A program made the translations under genes and the position numbers. From positions 239,566-303,565 of the forward strand of contig JAIEMB010000006.1 in assembly GCA_019752515.1 (NCBI GenBank): 64,000 nt of DNA, given 5' to 3'. Shown here piece after piece: positions 27,546 through 35,845 of this stretch; positions within the stretch are counted from its first letter, which is position 1; every line of letters starts with the position of its first letter. The notes beneath the pieces are model-generated. The model saw nothing but the letters and a program-made list of their open reading frames with translations. It was not told the DNA's origin and searched no databases. The DNA comes from Alphaproteobacteria bacterium (lineage in GTDB: Bacteria > Pseudomonadota > Alphaproteobacteria > UBA9655).

Positions 27546-29408
27546 TTAACCACTTCCATGAAAATAAGCATAGAGTTTTTTTGCTAAATTTTTACTAATT
27601 CCTTCCACCATTTCAAGATCCTTAAGTCCTGCCTGTTCTACTGCCTTTGCTGAACCAAAATAATATAAAAGAGCTTTCTTTCGATTAGGACCAACACCGG
27701 GTATATCATCGAGTTTTGAGCTTGATATCTTCTGAATACGCCGCGTCCGATGAGCTCCAATCGCAAAACGATGAGCTTCATCACGCAAACGCTGAAGATA
27801 GTATAATACTTTATGAGTCGGTGTAAGCTGCAAGACCTTATTTCCAGGCATATAGAAAACTTCACGCCCCGCATGTCTATCGGGTCCTTTTGCAATAGCA
27901 ATTAATTGAACGTCAGATATACCTAAATCAGCAAATACAGCTTCTGCTGTGGCTAATTGGCCTTTGCCTCCATCTATTAAAATCACATCTGGCCATTGCT
28001 CAGTATCATCCTTGTCTTTAGCCAAGGCACGAGAAAATCGACGAACTAAAACTTCCCGCAACATTCCATAATCATCTCCAGGCGAAAGATCTTTGGAGCG
28101 AATATTATACTTTCGATAGGCATTTTTGATAAATCCTTCAGGACCAGCAACAATCATCGCGCCCACAGCTAAAGTCCCTTGAATATGGCTATTATCGTAT
28201 ACTTCAATACGATGGGGTAAAGTTGGCAAATCAAAGATCTCCATAAAGGAACATAAAAGATCTTCTTGAGAAGCTTTCTCTTGCAAATGACGTTCTAAAG
28301 ATTCTTTTGCGTTATCAAAGGCATGACGAACAAGTTCAGACTTTGGCCCTGTTTTAGGTGCTAAAATGTGAACCCGCTTTTCTCTTTTGAGTGTAAGCGC
28401 TTCTTCTACAAGTTTAAGGTTAGGTATGATTTTGTTTAATAGAATTTCTGATGGTGGAGGCGAATCTTCATAAAATTGAGCTATATAAGCTTCAAGAACC
28501 TCTTCAGAAGAAACATCTTCTCCATGATAAGGAAAGGAGGCATAAGCCCCGTAATTAGACCCATTTCGAAATAGAAATACTTGAATACAGGTCTTTCCTC
28601 CTAGCGTATAAATAGAAAAAACATCCGCATCTTTTACAACCACTGTATTAATGATTTGGCGAGATTGAATGGTCGTTAAGGCTCTTATCCGATCACGAAG
28701 AACAGCAGCCTTTTCATACTCCTGAATGGCACTAGCTTTTTCCATATTCTCGCCTAATTGTTTCTGAACTTCATTTGTCTTACCAGCCAAAAAGTCTCGT
28801 GTTTCTTTGACAAGTTTTTGGTAATCTTCTTGTGAAATATAGTTTACACAAGGGGCGCTACACCGTTTAATTTGATATTGTAAGCAGGGTCTCTTTCTTG
28901 AAGCAAATACTGTATCAGGACAAGACCGAAGTAAAAATGCTCGATGAAGGGCTGTAAGAGTTGTGTTTATGGCCTCTCCTGAAGCAAAAGGGCCATAATA
29001 ATCTCCTGGAGCGCTTCGTGCTCCTCTATGTTTTGTAAGTTGGGGAAAAGGGTGATCTCGTGTAATTCTGATAAAAGCAAAAGATTTACTATCTCTCATC
29101 AAAATATTGTACCTAGGGGTTAGTTTTTTTATGAGATTAACCTCGAGAAGAAGTGCCTCTACTTCTGTATGCGTTATCACAAATTCCATACGAATCGTTT
29201 CAGCTATCATTCGCTGAAGCCGAATTGGCAGTCGATCTGGCTTTGTATAGCTAACAACACGTTTTTTGAGATTTTTGGCTTTTCCTACATAGAGTACCTC
29301 ATCCTTTTTATTAATCATGCGATAAACGCCAGGACTTAAGGGAAGGGTTTTAACGTACTTCTCAATAATAAGGACGCCGTGTTCTAGAGATGATGATTCT
29401 TTAACCAT
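27546..29408 (-). CDS. uvrC: UvrABC system protein C (excinuclease subunit)
   Basis: 620 residues. It makes both incisions around bulky lesions in nucleotide excision repair. Domain order: GIY-YIG nuclease at about 20-100 (PGVYRMINKKDEVLYVGKAKNLKKRV), a cysteine-rich stretch (CLQYQIKRCSAPC), the UVR domain near 205-240 (IQEYEKAAVLRDRIRAL), the RNase H-like second nuclease (IEVYDNSHIQGTLAVGAMIV, VILIDGGKGQL), and paired helix-hairpin-helix motifs at the end (LDDIPGVGPNRKKALLYYFG). All expected parts are intact. It is the first gene of a uvrC-pgsA unit and is divergent from the response regulator across a 447-base gap. Confidence 0.97.
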   Translation of the reverse strand: MVKESSSLEHGVLIIEKYVKTLPLSPGVYRMINKKDEVLYVGKAKNLKKRVVSYTKPDRLPIRLQRMIAETIRMEFVITHTEVEALLLEVNLIKKLTPRYNILMRDSKSFAFIRITRDHPFPQLTKHRGARSAPGDYYGPFASGEAINTTLTALHRAFLLRSCPDTVFASRKRPCLQYQIKRCSAPCVNYISQEDYQKLVKETRDFLAGKTNEVQKQLGENMEKASAIQEYEKAAVLRDRIRALTTIQSRQIINTVVVKDADVFSIYTLGGKTCIQVFLFRNGSNYGAYASFPYHGEDVSSEEVLEAYIAQFYEDSPPPSEILLNKIIPNLKLVEEALTLKREKRVHILAPKTGPKSELVRHAFDNAKESLERHLQEKASQEDLLCSFMEIFDLPTLPHRIEVYDNSHIQGTLAVGAMIVAGPEGFIKNAYRKYNIRSKDLSPGDDYGMLREVLVRRFSRALAKDKDDTEQWPDVILIDGGKGQLATAEAVFADLGISDVQLIAIAKGPDRHAGREVFYMPGNKVLQLTPTHKVLYYLQRLRDEAHRFAIGAHRTRRIQKISSSKLDDIPGVGPNRKKALLYYFGSAKAVEQAGLKDLEMVEGISKNLAKKLYAYFHGSG

Positions 29409-29855
29409 AGATATACAATTTCAATATAGACGCGCTCTGTCAAGAAAGGTTCTACGGACAAATCTCTTTCCTCCTATCACGATAAAAAGTATTCCACGCC
29501 TTCTGTGGATAAGCATGTGAATAAAATGAGTCTAGTTGATAAATTTGAAGAACATCTCTTCCTTTAGATGTAAATGATGCTTTTTTATGCAGTTTATATA
29601 ACTTATTGTTTTTTATCGATATTTTAATGTAAAGAGAAAATTTTTCGTAACCAAACGAAAAATTTCTTGACGCGATTTTTGGTTACATCTCTCCTATTTA
29701 ATCTGTGTATAACCTAAATGAATATAATATGAATTCTTACCCAAATGTTGAAAATCCTATAAATAATTAAGATATTCCCTCGACGTTAAAGAAATATAGA
29801 ATAAAAATTTAGTTTTGTGTATGATTCCTCGCATTATAAATAGACGTGAGGACCT
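29409..29855. other. 447-base AT-rich divergent intergenic region
   Basis: No ORF or tRNA is visible. It separates uvrC (leftward) from the response regulator (rightward), so it must hold promoters for both. It contains the overlapping inverted repeats listed separately and an AT-rich stretch up to the regulator, whose ATG has GTGAGGA upstream. TATAAA about 25 bases before that ATG could be a -10 element, but I see no matching -35. Confidence 0.6.
29638..29686. repeat. Two overlapping, mutually exclusive inverted repeats
   Basis: Hairpin A pairs AAATTTTTCG (29638-29647) with CGAAAAATTT (29656-29665), ten perfect pairs, around the loop TAACCAAA. Hairpin B pairs GTAACCAAA (29647-29655) with TTTGGTTAC (29678-29686), nine perfect pairs. 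The left arm of B is the loop of A, so the two cannot form fully together. There is no T run straight after either stem, so a simple terminator is unlikely. It could be an operator, an attenuation switch or a mobile-element relic. Confidence 0.6.
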
Positions 29856-30734
29856 ATGGCAAAAATCTTATTTGTTGATGATGAGCCAGATATCGAGCTT
29901 TTAGCCAAACAGAAATTCCGCAAACAAATTGCCAATAGTGAGTTTGAAATTTTGTTCGCTCAAAATGGTCATGAAGCTTTAGAGCTTATGAGGAAAGAGC
30001 CTGGAATTGCTGTTGTTGTCTCTGACGTAAATATGCCAGAAATGGATGGCCTTACCCTTCTCGATAAATTGAAGGAGAACTATCCTACGACAAAAGCTAT
30101 TGTTGTTTCTGCTTATGGTGATACAAAAACTCTTCGCGCTGCCATGAATAAGGGAGCCTTCGATTTTGTTACAAAACCTGTAGATTTCAACGACTTAGCA
30201 GATGCTATTGAACGCACACTTGCGCAATACCACCCACCTTCTTCCTCTCTTTATAGTTATCAACTTATGTTGGCTTCCCTATTTCCCCATAGAATTGATC
30301 TGAATTATTCTCATAGCGAAACAACCGTTTTATGGGACGCTTTTGCCACTAACACTTCCTTAACAGTTCTCATCGGTGTTTCGATCATTCCTTCTCCTAT
30401 CCCTTCAGATATTGCTATTGGTATTACACATGCTTTTTTAAAATCAACTTTAATACAGGATTTGAACTTTTCTCTAAGCGAATGGACTGAAAAACTAGAA
30501 ACCTTATCCCCTTTTTTGAAAGCAGAAGTGTTAGTAGGCTCTTACTATAAGGAAAGTCACGTCTTCACTTACAAAACAACGGGGGAATTTAAAGCCCACC
30601 ACATTTCATTCGATGGGCAAACAATTCTCTCTCCTTCACAAACCGCCCTCCTCAATCTAGGAGATGTGATTATGCTCACAGAGCCTCATTCATCAACATC
30701 TCACCTTTCCTTCACATGCATTCAGGAGGAGTAA
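29856..30734 (+). CDS. Response regulator: receiver domain plus degenerate PP2C/SpoIIE-like domain
   Basis: 292 residues. The receiver domain (about 1-125) is intact: acidic pocket D8 and D9, phospho-acceptor D57 in VVVSDVNMPEMDG, S85 in VVSAYGD and K107 in FVTKPVDF. The rest (about 140-290) has the rhythm of a SpoIIE-type PP2C phosphatase (LTVLIGVSIIPSPIPSDIAIGITHAFLKS, ending NLGDVIMLTEPHS where active enzymes have pGD then a TDG-type motif). The metal-binding aspartates expected in those two motifs are missing, so a pseudophosphatase or binding domain is more likely. The C-terminal call is inference. It overlaps the 3' end of the AGCS gene by 13 bases, tail to tail. Confidence 0.85.
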   Translation: MAKILFVDDEPDIELLAKQKFRKQIANSEFEILFAQNGHEALELMRKEPGIAVVVSDVNMPEMDGLTLLDKLKENYPTTKAIVVSAYGDTKTLRAAMNKGAFDFVTKPVDFNDLADAIERTLAQYHPPSSSLYSYQLMLASLFPHRIDLNYSHSETTVLWDAFATNTSLTVLIGVSIIPSPIPSDIAIGITHAFLKSTLIQDLNFSLSEWTEKLETLSPFLKAEVLVGSYYKESHVFTYKTTGEFKAHHISFDGQTILSPSQTALLNLGDVIMLTEPHSSTSHLSFTCIQEE

Positions 30735-32056
30735 TTTAATTCGCTTTTAAATGAAATTTCATGACGGAGTTTCCATATACCGGATAGATTTGTTAGCATT
30801 AAAAGTCCTCCAGCTAAAGCCATAACCGTTATCGCATTGCATTGATCAAGGTATGAAAATCCCACAAATGCAAACGTTGCACATATAAAGTACAAACGCC
30901 TTCCCCACTGGGGAAACAACCACCGAAACGCTTTTTCTCCAACTGCTAAATATGCAATTAAGGTTGTATATCCCGCAATAAAAATGAGAACAGCCATAAA
31001 AATATCGACATGAGGAAAATACTGGGAAAAAGCATGGGAGACAGCATGACAAGCTTCTATCTCTGCTTTCCAAAGCCCTGTTGTCAACACAACAAGAATA
31101 CTCATGGTACAAACTAAGGCATCTGTTGCAACACCAAAAATAGATAGACACGCTTGAGCCCAAGGGTCTCTTGCTTTTGATTCGCTTTGAATAATTGAGT
31201 CATATCCAATTCCTAAATCCCCTGAATATACAGCGCGCGCTGTTCCCAGTTGAAGAGCCATTAACATGGTACTTCCGGTAAAACCTCCAACAGCAGCATG
31301 TCCTGTAAAAGCAGAAGTAAAAACATCAGCTAAAATCGCAGGAAGTTCAGAAGCATGAAGAAAAATGATATATGTACTTAGCCCCAAATACAAAATGATA
31401 AATGGTGGCATCATGGCCGTTGAAATATTAGCAAGTCGGCGGATTCCACCAAATCCTCCATATAATGTTACTGCCAGTACACTCCCTAAGACTAAAAAAC
31501 GCGGTAAATGGGTTGTATCTGTTAAAATGTCTGTAATGACAACAAATTGATAGATTTCGATGCCATAAATGGAGAGGAGCGCACAAAAAACAACAGGAAT
31601 AATCTTTGAAAGAGTTGTGTTTTTAAAAGCTCTTTGCAAATAAACCATGGGGCCACCGTGATGGCCTTCCTTTCCATCATCAATGCGAAACTTCATCCCT
31701 AAATAAATCTCTGAATACTTGATGAGCATTCCAAAAAGTGCCGCAAGCCATAACCAAAAAAGCGCTCCAGGTCCTCCTACCATAACAGCTGTTATCACAC
31801 CAACAATATTTCCCAGACCTACCATTCCTCCTACAGACGCAAAATAAACCCGGAACGGATTAATGCCTGCGCCTCCCTCCGAAGACTTTTGAACGGCCCT
31901 AATCGTGCGAAGGGGATGAGCCAAAACTTTTAGCTGATAAAATTGAGAACAATAAGAAAAATAAATACCTGCTGTAATAACTACCGTAAAGCCAATATAA
32001 CTCCAATAAAAGGATTCGATGGCTCCCAAAGTACAAAAAATTGAATCAGTACACAT
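30722..32056 (-). CDS. AGCS family sodium:alanine/glycine symporter
   Basis: 444 residues with about ten to eleven membrane helices. It takes up alanine or glycine with Na+. Family signatures are GGMVGLGNIVGVITAVMVGGPGALFWLW, the KYSEIYLGMKFR segment, GGPMVYLQRAF and LGIGYDSIIQSESKARDPWAQA. It stands alone on the minus strand, convergent with the response-regulator gene and separated from clpB by 234 bases. Amino-acid scavenging fits a nutrient-dependent lifestyle, but that is inference. Confidence 0.94.
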   Translation of the reverse strand: MCTDSIFCTLGAIESFYWSYIGFTVVITAGIYFSYCSQFYQLKVLAHPLRTIRAVQKSSEGGAGINPFRVYFASVGGMVGLGNIVGVITAVMVGGPGALFWLWLAALFGMLIKYSEIYLGMKFRIDDGKEGHHGGPMVYLQRAFKNTTLSKIIPVVFCALLSIYGIEIYQFVVITDILTDTTHLPRFLVLGSVLAVTLYGGFGGIRRLANISTAMMPPFIILYLGLSTYIIFLHASELPAILADVFTSAFTGHAAVGGFTGSTMLMALQLGTARAVYSGDLGIGYDSIIQSESKARDPWAQACLSIFGVATDALVCTMSILVVLTTGLWKAEIEACHAVSHAFSQYFPHVDIFMAVLIFIAGYTTLIAYLAVGEKAFRWLFPQWGRRLYFICATFAFVGFSYLDQCNAITVMALAGGLLMLTNLSGIWKLRHEISFKSELNYSS

Positions 32057-32124
32057 GAGTAAACTTTCTCAAAGAATGTTTAAAAAAAATATAAAAGTAT
32101 AAAAAATATGAGAAAAAGGTGATG

Positions 32125-32148
32125 GCGCAGCTTAGCCGCGCTTTTTTT
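32125..32148 (+). terminator. Rho-independent terminator-like hairpin, plus orientation
   Basis: GCGCAGC (32125-32131), loop TTA, GCCGCGC (32135-32141) with one A-C mismatch, followed at once by seven T. Both neighbours (the AGCS gene and clpB) are on the minus strand, and read in their direction the stem is followed only by a T run seven bases away. So it is a good terminator for plus-strand transcription and a poor one for clpB. Confidence 0.5.
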
Positions 32149-32290
32149 GAACGTCAGACTTAAAGAAAGTATGGTATACTATAAAAGTCAAAAATATCTC
32201 CTCTAGACTTTTAATTTATACCACTGATTGTGGAAGCACTTCCATATACCTGTCAAGAAAAATTAAAAGAAAATACAAAAAAACAAAATA

Positions 32291-34861
32291 TTACACCTTA
32301 ACCACAAGCTCTTTATCACTTGCTGTTATCTCAACTGTTTGGCCGTCCCGAATCTTACCCTCTAAAACCATAACAGCAAGAGGATTCTGAAGCTCCCGTT
32401 GAATAACACGTTTTAAAGGCCTTGCTCCATAGGTAGGATCGTAACCTTTATCGCCTAACCATGCGAGGGCTAAGTCATCTATTTTCAAGGTAATCTTTCG
32501 ATCTTTTAAAAGATTTTGAAGGCGTTGAAGTTGAATTTTAACAATACTATTCATGTCTTCCCGAGACAAGCGACGGAAAAGCAAGATTTCATCAATACGA
32601 TTGAGAAGTTCAGGCCTAAAGGCTGAACGTACAATATCCATCACTTGAGAACGAACTTTTTCAGAAGGTTCGCCGGGATGCTCAGCTAAGATTGAGCTTC
32701 CCAAATTAGAGGTCATAATAATAAGCGTATTGCGAAAATCAACTGTTCTTCCCTGCCCATCTGTCAATCGACCATCATCCAATACTTGAAGGAGGACATT
32801 GAATACATCAGGGTGTGCTTTTTCAATCTCATCAAACAAAATGACCTGATAAGGGCGTCTACGCACCGACTCGGTGAGTACTCCTCCCTCTTCATAACCA
32901 ACGTAACCAGGAGGAGCACCAATGAGACGTGCAACCGAGTGCTTTTCCATAAACTCAGACATATCAATACGCGTCATAGCCGTATCATCATCAAAAAGAA
33001 ATTCAGCAATTGCCTTACTCAATTCAGTTTTTCCAACTCCTGTAGGACCTAAGAATAGGAAAGATCCAATTGGGCGATTGGGATCTTGCAAACCTGCACG
33101 GGCTCTTCGTACAGCTTGACTGATCGCTATCACAGCTTCTTCTTGCCCAATAACGCGCTTTCTAAGGTTTTCTTCCATCTGGAGAAGCTTTTCTCGCTCC
33201 CCTTCAAGCATTTTATCAACGGGAATTCCTGTCCATCTAGAAACAATGGCCGCAACGTCATCATCTGTGACTTCTTCTCGAATCATCTGATCGTGGTTCT
33301 GTCCTTCTGATTCTTTAAGTTTTTTTTCAAGGTCTGGAATGACGCTATACATCAACTCACCCGCACGAGCCAGATTCCCCTCACGCTGGGCAACTTCAAG
33401 TTCATTACGAGCATGGTCGAGACTTTCTTTCAATTTTTGAGAGCCCGCCAGTTTTTCTTTTTCAGCCGTCCAAGACGCCGTTAGAACATTGGACTGAGAT
33501 TCTAAGTCGGCAAGCTCTTTTTCAAGCTTAACCAGGCGATCCTTTGATGCTTGATCTTTTTCTTTCTTCAGAGCTTCTCTTTCAATTTTGAGCTGAATAA
33601 TGCGTCGATCAAGCTCATCAATTTCTTCGGGCTTAGAATCAACTTCCATACGAAGACGACTTGCAGCCTCATCAACAAGGTCAATTGCCTTATCCGGCAA
33701 AAAACGGTCCGTAATGTAACGATTCGAAAGGGTGGCTGCCGCTACAATAGCCCCGTCCGTAATGCGAATTCCATGGTGAAGTTCATACTTTTCTTTTAAT
33801 CCTCGAAGGATCGAAATTGTATCTTCAACAGTTGGCTCACTAACAAAAACCGGCTGAAAACGGCGCGCAAGGGCAGCATCTTTTTCGATATGTTTACGAT
33901 ATTCATCCAGAGTTGTAGCCCCAACACAATGAAGTTCACCCCGCGCCAAGGCAGGTTTGAGCATGTTAGAGGCGTCCATTGCACCTTCTGCTTTTCCTGC
34001 CCCTACGAGAGTATGTAATTCATCAATAAAAAGAACGATCTCCCCTTCCGCATGGGTAATTTCAGCAAGAACAGCTTTAAGACGTTCTTCAAATTCACCC
34101 CGATATTTTGCACCGGCAATAAGAGCGCCCATATCAAGTGCCATCAAATTTATATTCTTAAGCGTTTCAGGAACATCACCCTTTACTATACGGTGAGCAA
34201 GTCCTTCTATTATAGCTGTTTTTCCTACACCCGGCTCTCCAATAAGAACGGGGTTATTTTTAGTACGCCGTGACAGGACTTGGATCGTCCTCCGAATTTC
34301 TTCATCACGCCCAATAACTGGGTCGAGTTTGCCTTGTCGTGCTAACTCCGTTAGGTTAGTTGCATATTTTTTAAGAGCGTCATACTGGGATTCTGCCGAC
34401 GCTGAATCTGCTTTACGCCCTTTCCGCATTGTTTCGATTGCAAGTTTTAGTTTATCCGAACTTACCCACGATGACGCCAAAATCTTTCCTGCATCCGTTT
34501 CTTTTGAAAGAGACAGACTTAAAAGAAGGAATTCCACAGTAACAAAACTATCTCCTGCTTTTTTTGCTTCTTTTTCGGCAATTTCAAAGACTTTCGTCGT
34601 TTCAGGCGCTAAGAAAATTTGTCCTGCTCCACTTCCTCCAATTTTTGGTATACGATTGAGCTCCTCTGTCGTGAGCTCAAGGGCTTTCTCAGGATTTCCT
34701 CCGGCTGTACGGATAAGACTGGCACAAAGACCTTCTTCATCATCAAGAAGAACTTTAAGAAGATGGATAGGGAGGATACGCTGATGACCTTCTCGTTGAG
34801 CTAGAGTTTGGGCAGATTGAATAAAACCTTGAGATCGTTCCGTGTAGTTATTAAAATTCAT
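32291..34861 (-). CDS. clpB: ATP-dependent chaperone ClpB
   Basis: 856 residues. It is a Hsp100 disaggregase that works with DnaK. Order: N domain (residues 1-145), first AAA+ module with Walker A GEPGVGKT and Walker [11 protein letters not shown], the long middle coiled coil (about 400-525, [18 protein letters not shown]) that distinguishes ClpB from ClpA and ClpC, second AAA+ module with GPTGVGKT and [15 protein letters not shown], and the C-terminal domain. All parts are intact. A promoter with a CTTGGAC-type -35 lies about 50-75 bases upstream, compatible with heat-shock control. In many alphaproteobacteria clpB sits near hisS-prfA-DUF4167; here it is 20 kb away. Confidence 0.98.
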   Translation of the reverse strand: MNFNNYTERSQGFIQSAQTLAQREGHQRILPIHLLKVLLDDEEGLCASLIRTAGGNPEKALELTTEELNRIPKIGGSGAGQIFLAPETTKVFEIAEKEAKKAGDSFVTVEFLLLSLSLSKETDAGKILASSWVSSDKLKLAIETMRKGRKADSASAESQYDALKKYATNLTELARQGKLDPVIGRDEEIRRTIQVLSRRTKNNPVLIGEPGVGKTAIIEGLAHRIVKGDVPETLKNINLMALDMGALIAGAKYRGEFEERLKAVLAEITHAEGEIVLFIDELHTLVGAGKAEGAMDASNMLKPALARGELHCVGATTLDEYRKHIEKDAALARRFQPVFVSEPTVEDTISILRGLKEKYELHHGIRITDGAIVAAATLSNRYITDRFLPDKAIDLVDEAASRLRMEVDSKPEEIDELDRRIIQLKIEREALKKEKDQASKDRLVKLEKELADLESQSNVLTASWTAEKEKLAGSQKLKESLDHARNELEVAQREGNLARAGELMYSVIPDLEKKLKESEGQNHDQMIREEVTDDDVAAIVSRWTGIPVDKMLEGEREKLLQMEENLRKRVIGQEEAVIAISQAVRRARAGLQDPNRPIGSFLFLGPTGVGKTELSKAIAEFLFDDDTAMTRIDMSEFMEKHSVARLIGAPPGYVGYEEGGVLTESVRRRPYQVILFDEIEKAHPDVFNVLLQVLDDGRLTDGQGRTVDFRNTLIIMTSNLGSSILAEHPGEPSEKVRSQVMDIVRSAFRPELLNRIDEILLFRRLSREDMNSIVKIQLQRLQNLLKDRKITLKIDDLALAWLGDKGYDPTYGARPLKRVIQRELQNPLAVMVLEGKIRDGQTVEITASDKELVVKV

Positions 34862-34909
34862 TGTTGTCTCATTTTTTTAATGGGTTTATCACACTACCTT
34901 TTTTATATA

Positions 34910-34938
34910 AGTATGCCAATTAGACAAAAAAAGTCCAA
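34910..34938 (-). promoter_or_regulatory. Promoter candidate for clpB (possible RpoH type)
   Basis: On the minus strand TTGGAC (34938-34933) and CATACT (34915-34910) are exactly 17 bases apart, 49 bases before the clpB ATG. The -35 reads CCTTGGAC, which also fits the CTTG-type -35 of alphaproteobacterial sigma32 promoters. Which sigma factor acts cannot be settled from sequence alone. Confidence 0.5.
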
Positions 34939-35054
34939 GGCGATTAAAACTTAAAGCCCATTTTATAGCCTTATTTCCAAAAGAATGGTTATTAGTTAAC
35001 AAAATGGGCTCGATAGGCTAGGATATATTTTGAAACAATTAAAATTATAAACTA

Positions 35055-35225
35055 TTACTCTTTCTTCGTATTTAATGGAGTTGAGTCCTCTTTTTGCCGC
35101 CGACGGTATCTCTTCGCAACAATCCGTGACACCATAGAAGATCTATTCTTCGAAAGAGCATTAGGTCGAACAGGCAATATCACCCTGAACTTTCTATAAA
35201 AGTCTAGATCAATGATCTCTGCCAT
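35055..35225 (-). CDS. Small basic conserved-looking protein (56 residues)
   Basis: The ATG at 35225 is chosen because AAGGAG lies five bases upstream; the frame also opens at 35258 without such a site. The protein begins MAEIIDLDFYRKFRVILPVRP and turns strongly basic at the C-terminus (KRYRRRQKE). It has no signal peptide or membrane segment. The ribosome-binding site and protein-like composition support a real gene. I do not recognise a named family. It precedes clpB on the same strand with a 193-base gap. Confidence 0.62.
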   Translation of the reverse strand: MAEIIDLDFYRKFRVILPVRPNALSKNRSSMVSRIVAKRYRRRQKEDSTPLNTKKE

Positions 35226-35341
35226 GTCTTTCTCCTTTTCATCTTTCCTCTTCATCATTTTTATTATAAGGGAAGAGGGTTAAGATTCTTCTAGGGAAAA
35301 GTTGACAAAGTCTTTATTAGGGTTTTTTATCGAGAAAAGTT

Positions 35342-35845
35342 ATGATGTTAGCTAAAAAAATATTTTTTTCTCTTGAAGGAGAATGGAGAATTATGCGAAC
35401 CACGAATGGGCATGGTTCGATGAATGGATCGGCTTTCTTTCGTCCTATTTCAGCTTCACTTCCAAGCTTTCTCTATCGTGAAGACGGTTTTTTTTATACA
35501 GCTTATGGAGATAAGCTCGCTTTTTACCAAGAGTACCTCTATTGCCTCAATCAAGAGCATATTGAAGTTTATTTCGTCTCACGAGAGAAAAAGAAACGTT
35601 TTTTCCATTCTTTCACCTTTCTATCTTTTCAAGCTACAAACTCTACACCTGCCATACATCAGTGTGGGAAAGATAAATATATCGCAACTTACACCTTTTT
35701 AAACAAGGATACTTTTACTCTTCAATACAGTGTTCACGGACCTCAAAAAAAATTTATTCTCACAACACGATTTGAAAGAAAAAAACCTAATGAGCTTCTA
35801 TCGCTGTACGCTTCCGACTCAAATAAGTGTAGACAACGGGAATGA
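35342..35845 (+). CDS. DUF6314 family protein
   Basis: 167 residues. The layout FFSLEGEWRIMRTTNGHGSMNGSAFF, FLYREDGFFYTAYGDKLAFYQEYLYCLNQEHIEVYFV, FHSFTF, QCGKDKYIATYTFLNKDTFTLQYSVHGPQKKFILTTRFER matches the lipocalin-like beta-barrel proteins grouped as DUF6314, frequent in alphaproteobacteria and of unknown function. No signal peptide, so probably cytoplasmic. The 3' end overlaps the tail of the RND permease gene by 59 bases on the opposite strand. The start is ATGATG with only a weak ribosome-binding site. Confidence 0.8.
   Translation: MMLAKKIFFSLEGEWRIMRTTNGHGSMNGSAFFRPISASLPSFLYREDGFFYTAYGDKLAFYQEYLYCLNQEHIEVYFVSREKKKRFFHSFTFLSFQATNSTPAIHQCGKDKYIATYTFLNKDTFTLQYSVHGPQKKFILTTRFERKKPNELLSLYASDSNKCRQRE

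Noticed and set aside
34329..34784. 151-codon plus-strand ORF inside clpB
   Set aside because: Antisense to the conserved ClpB N-terminal region; Ser/Arg-rich shadow composition; no start signal.
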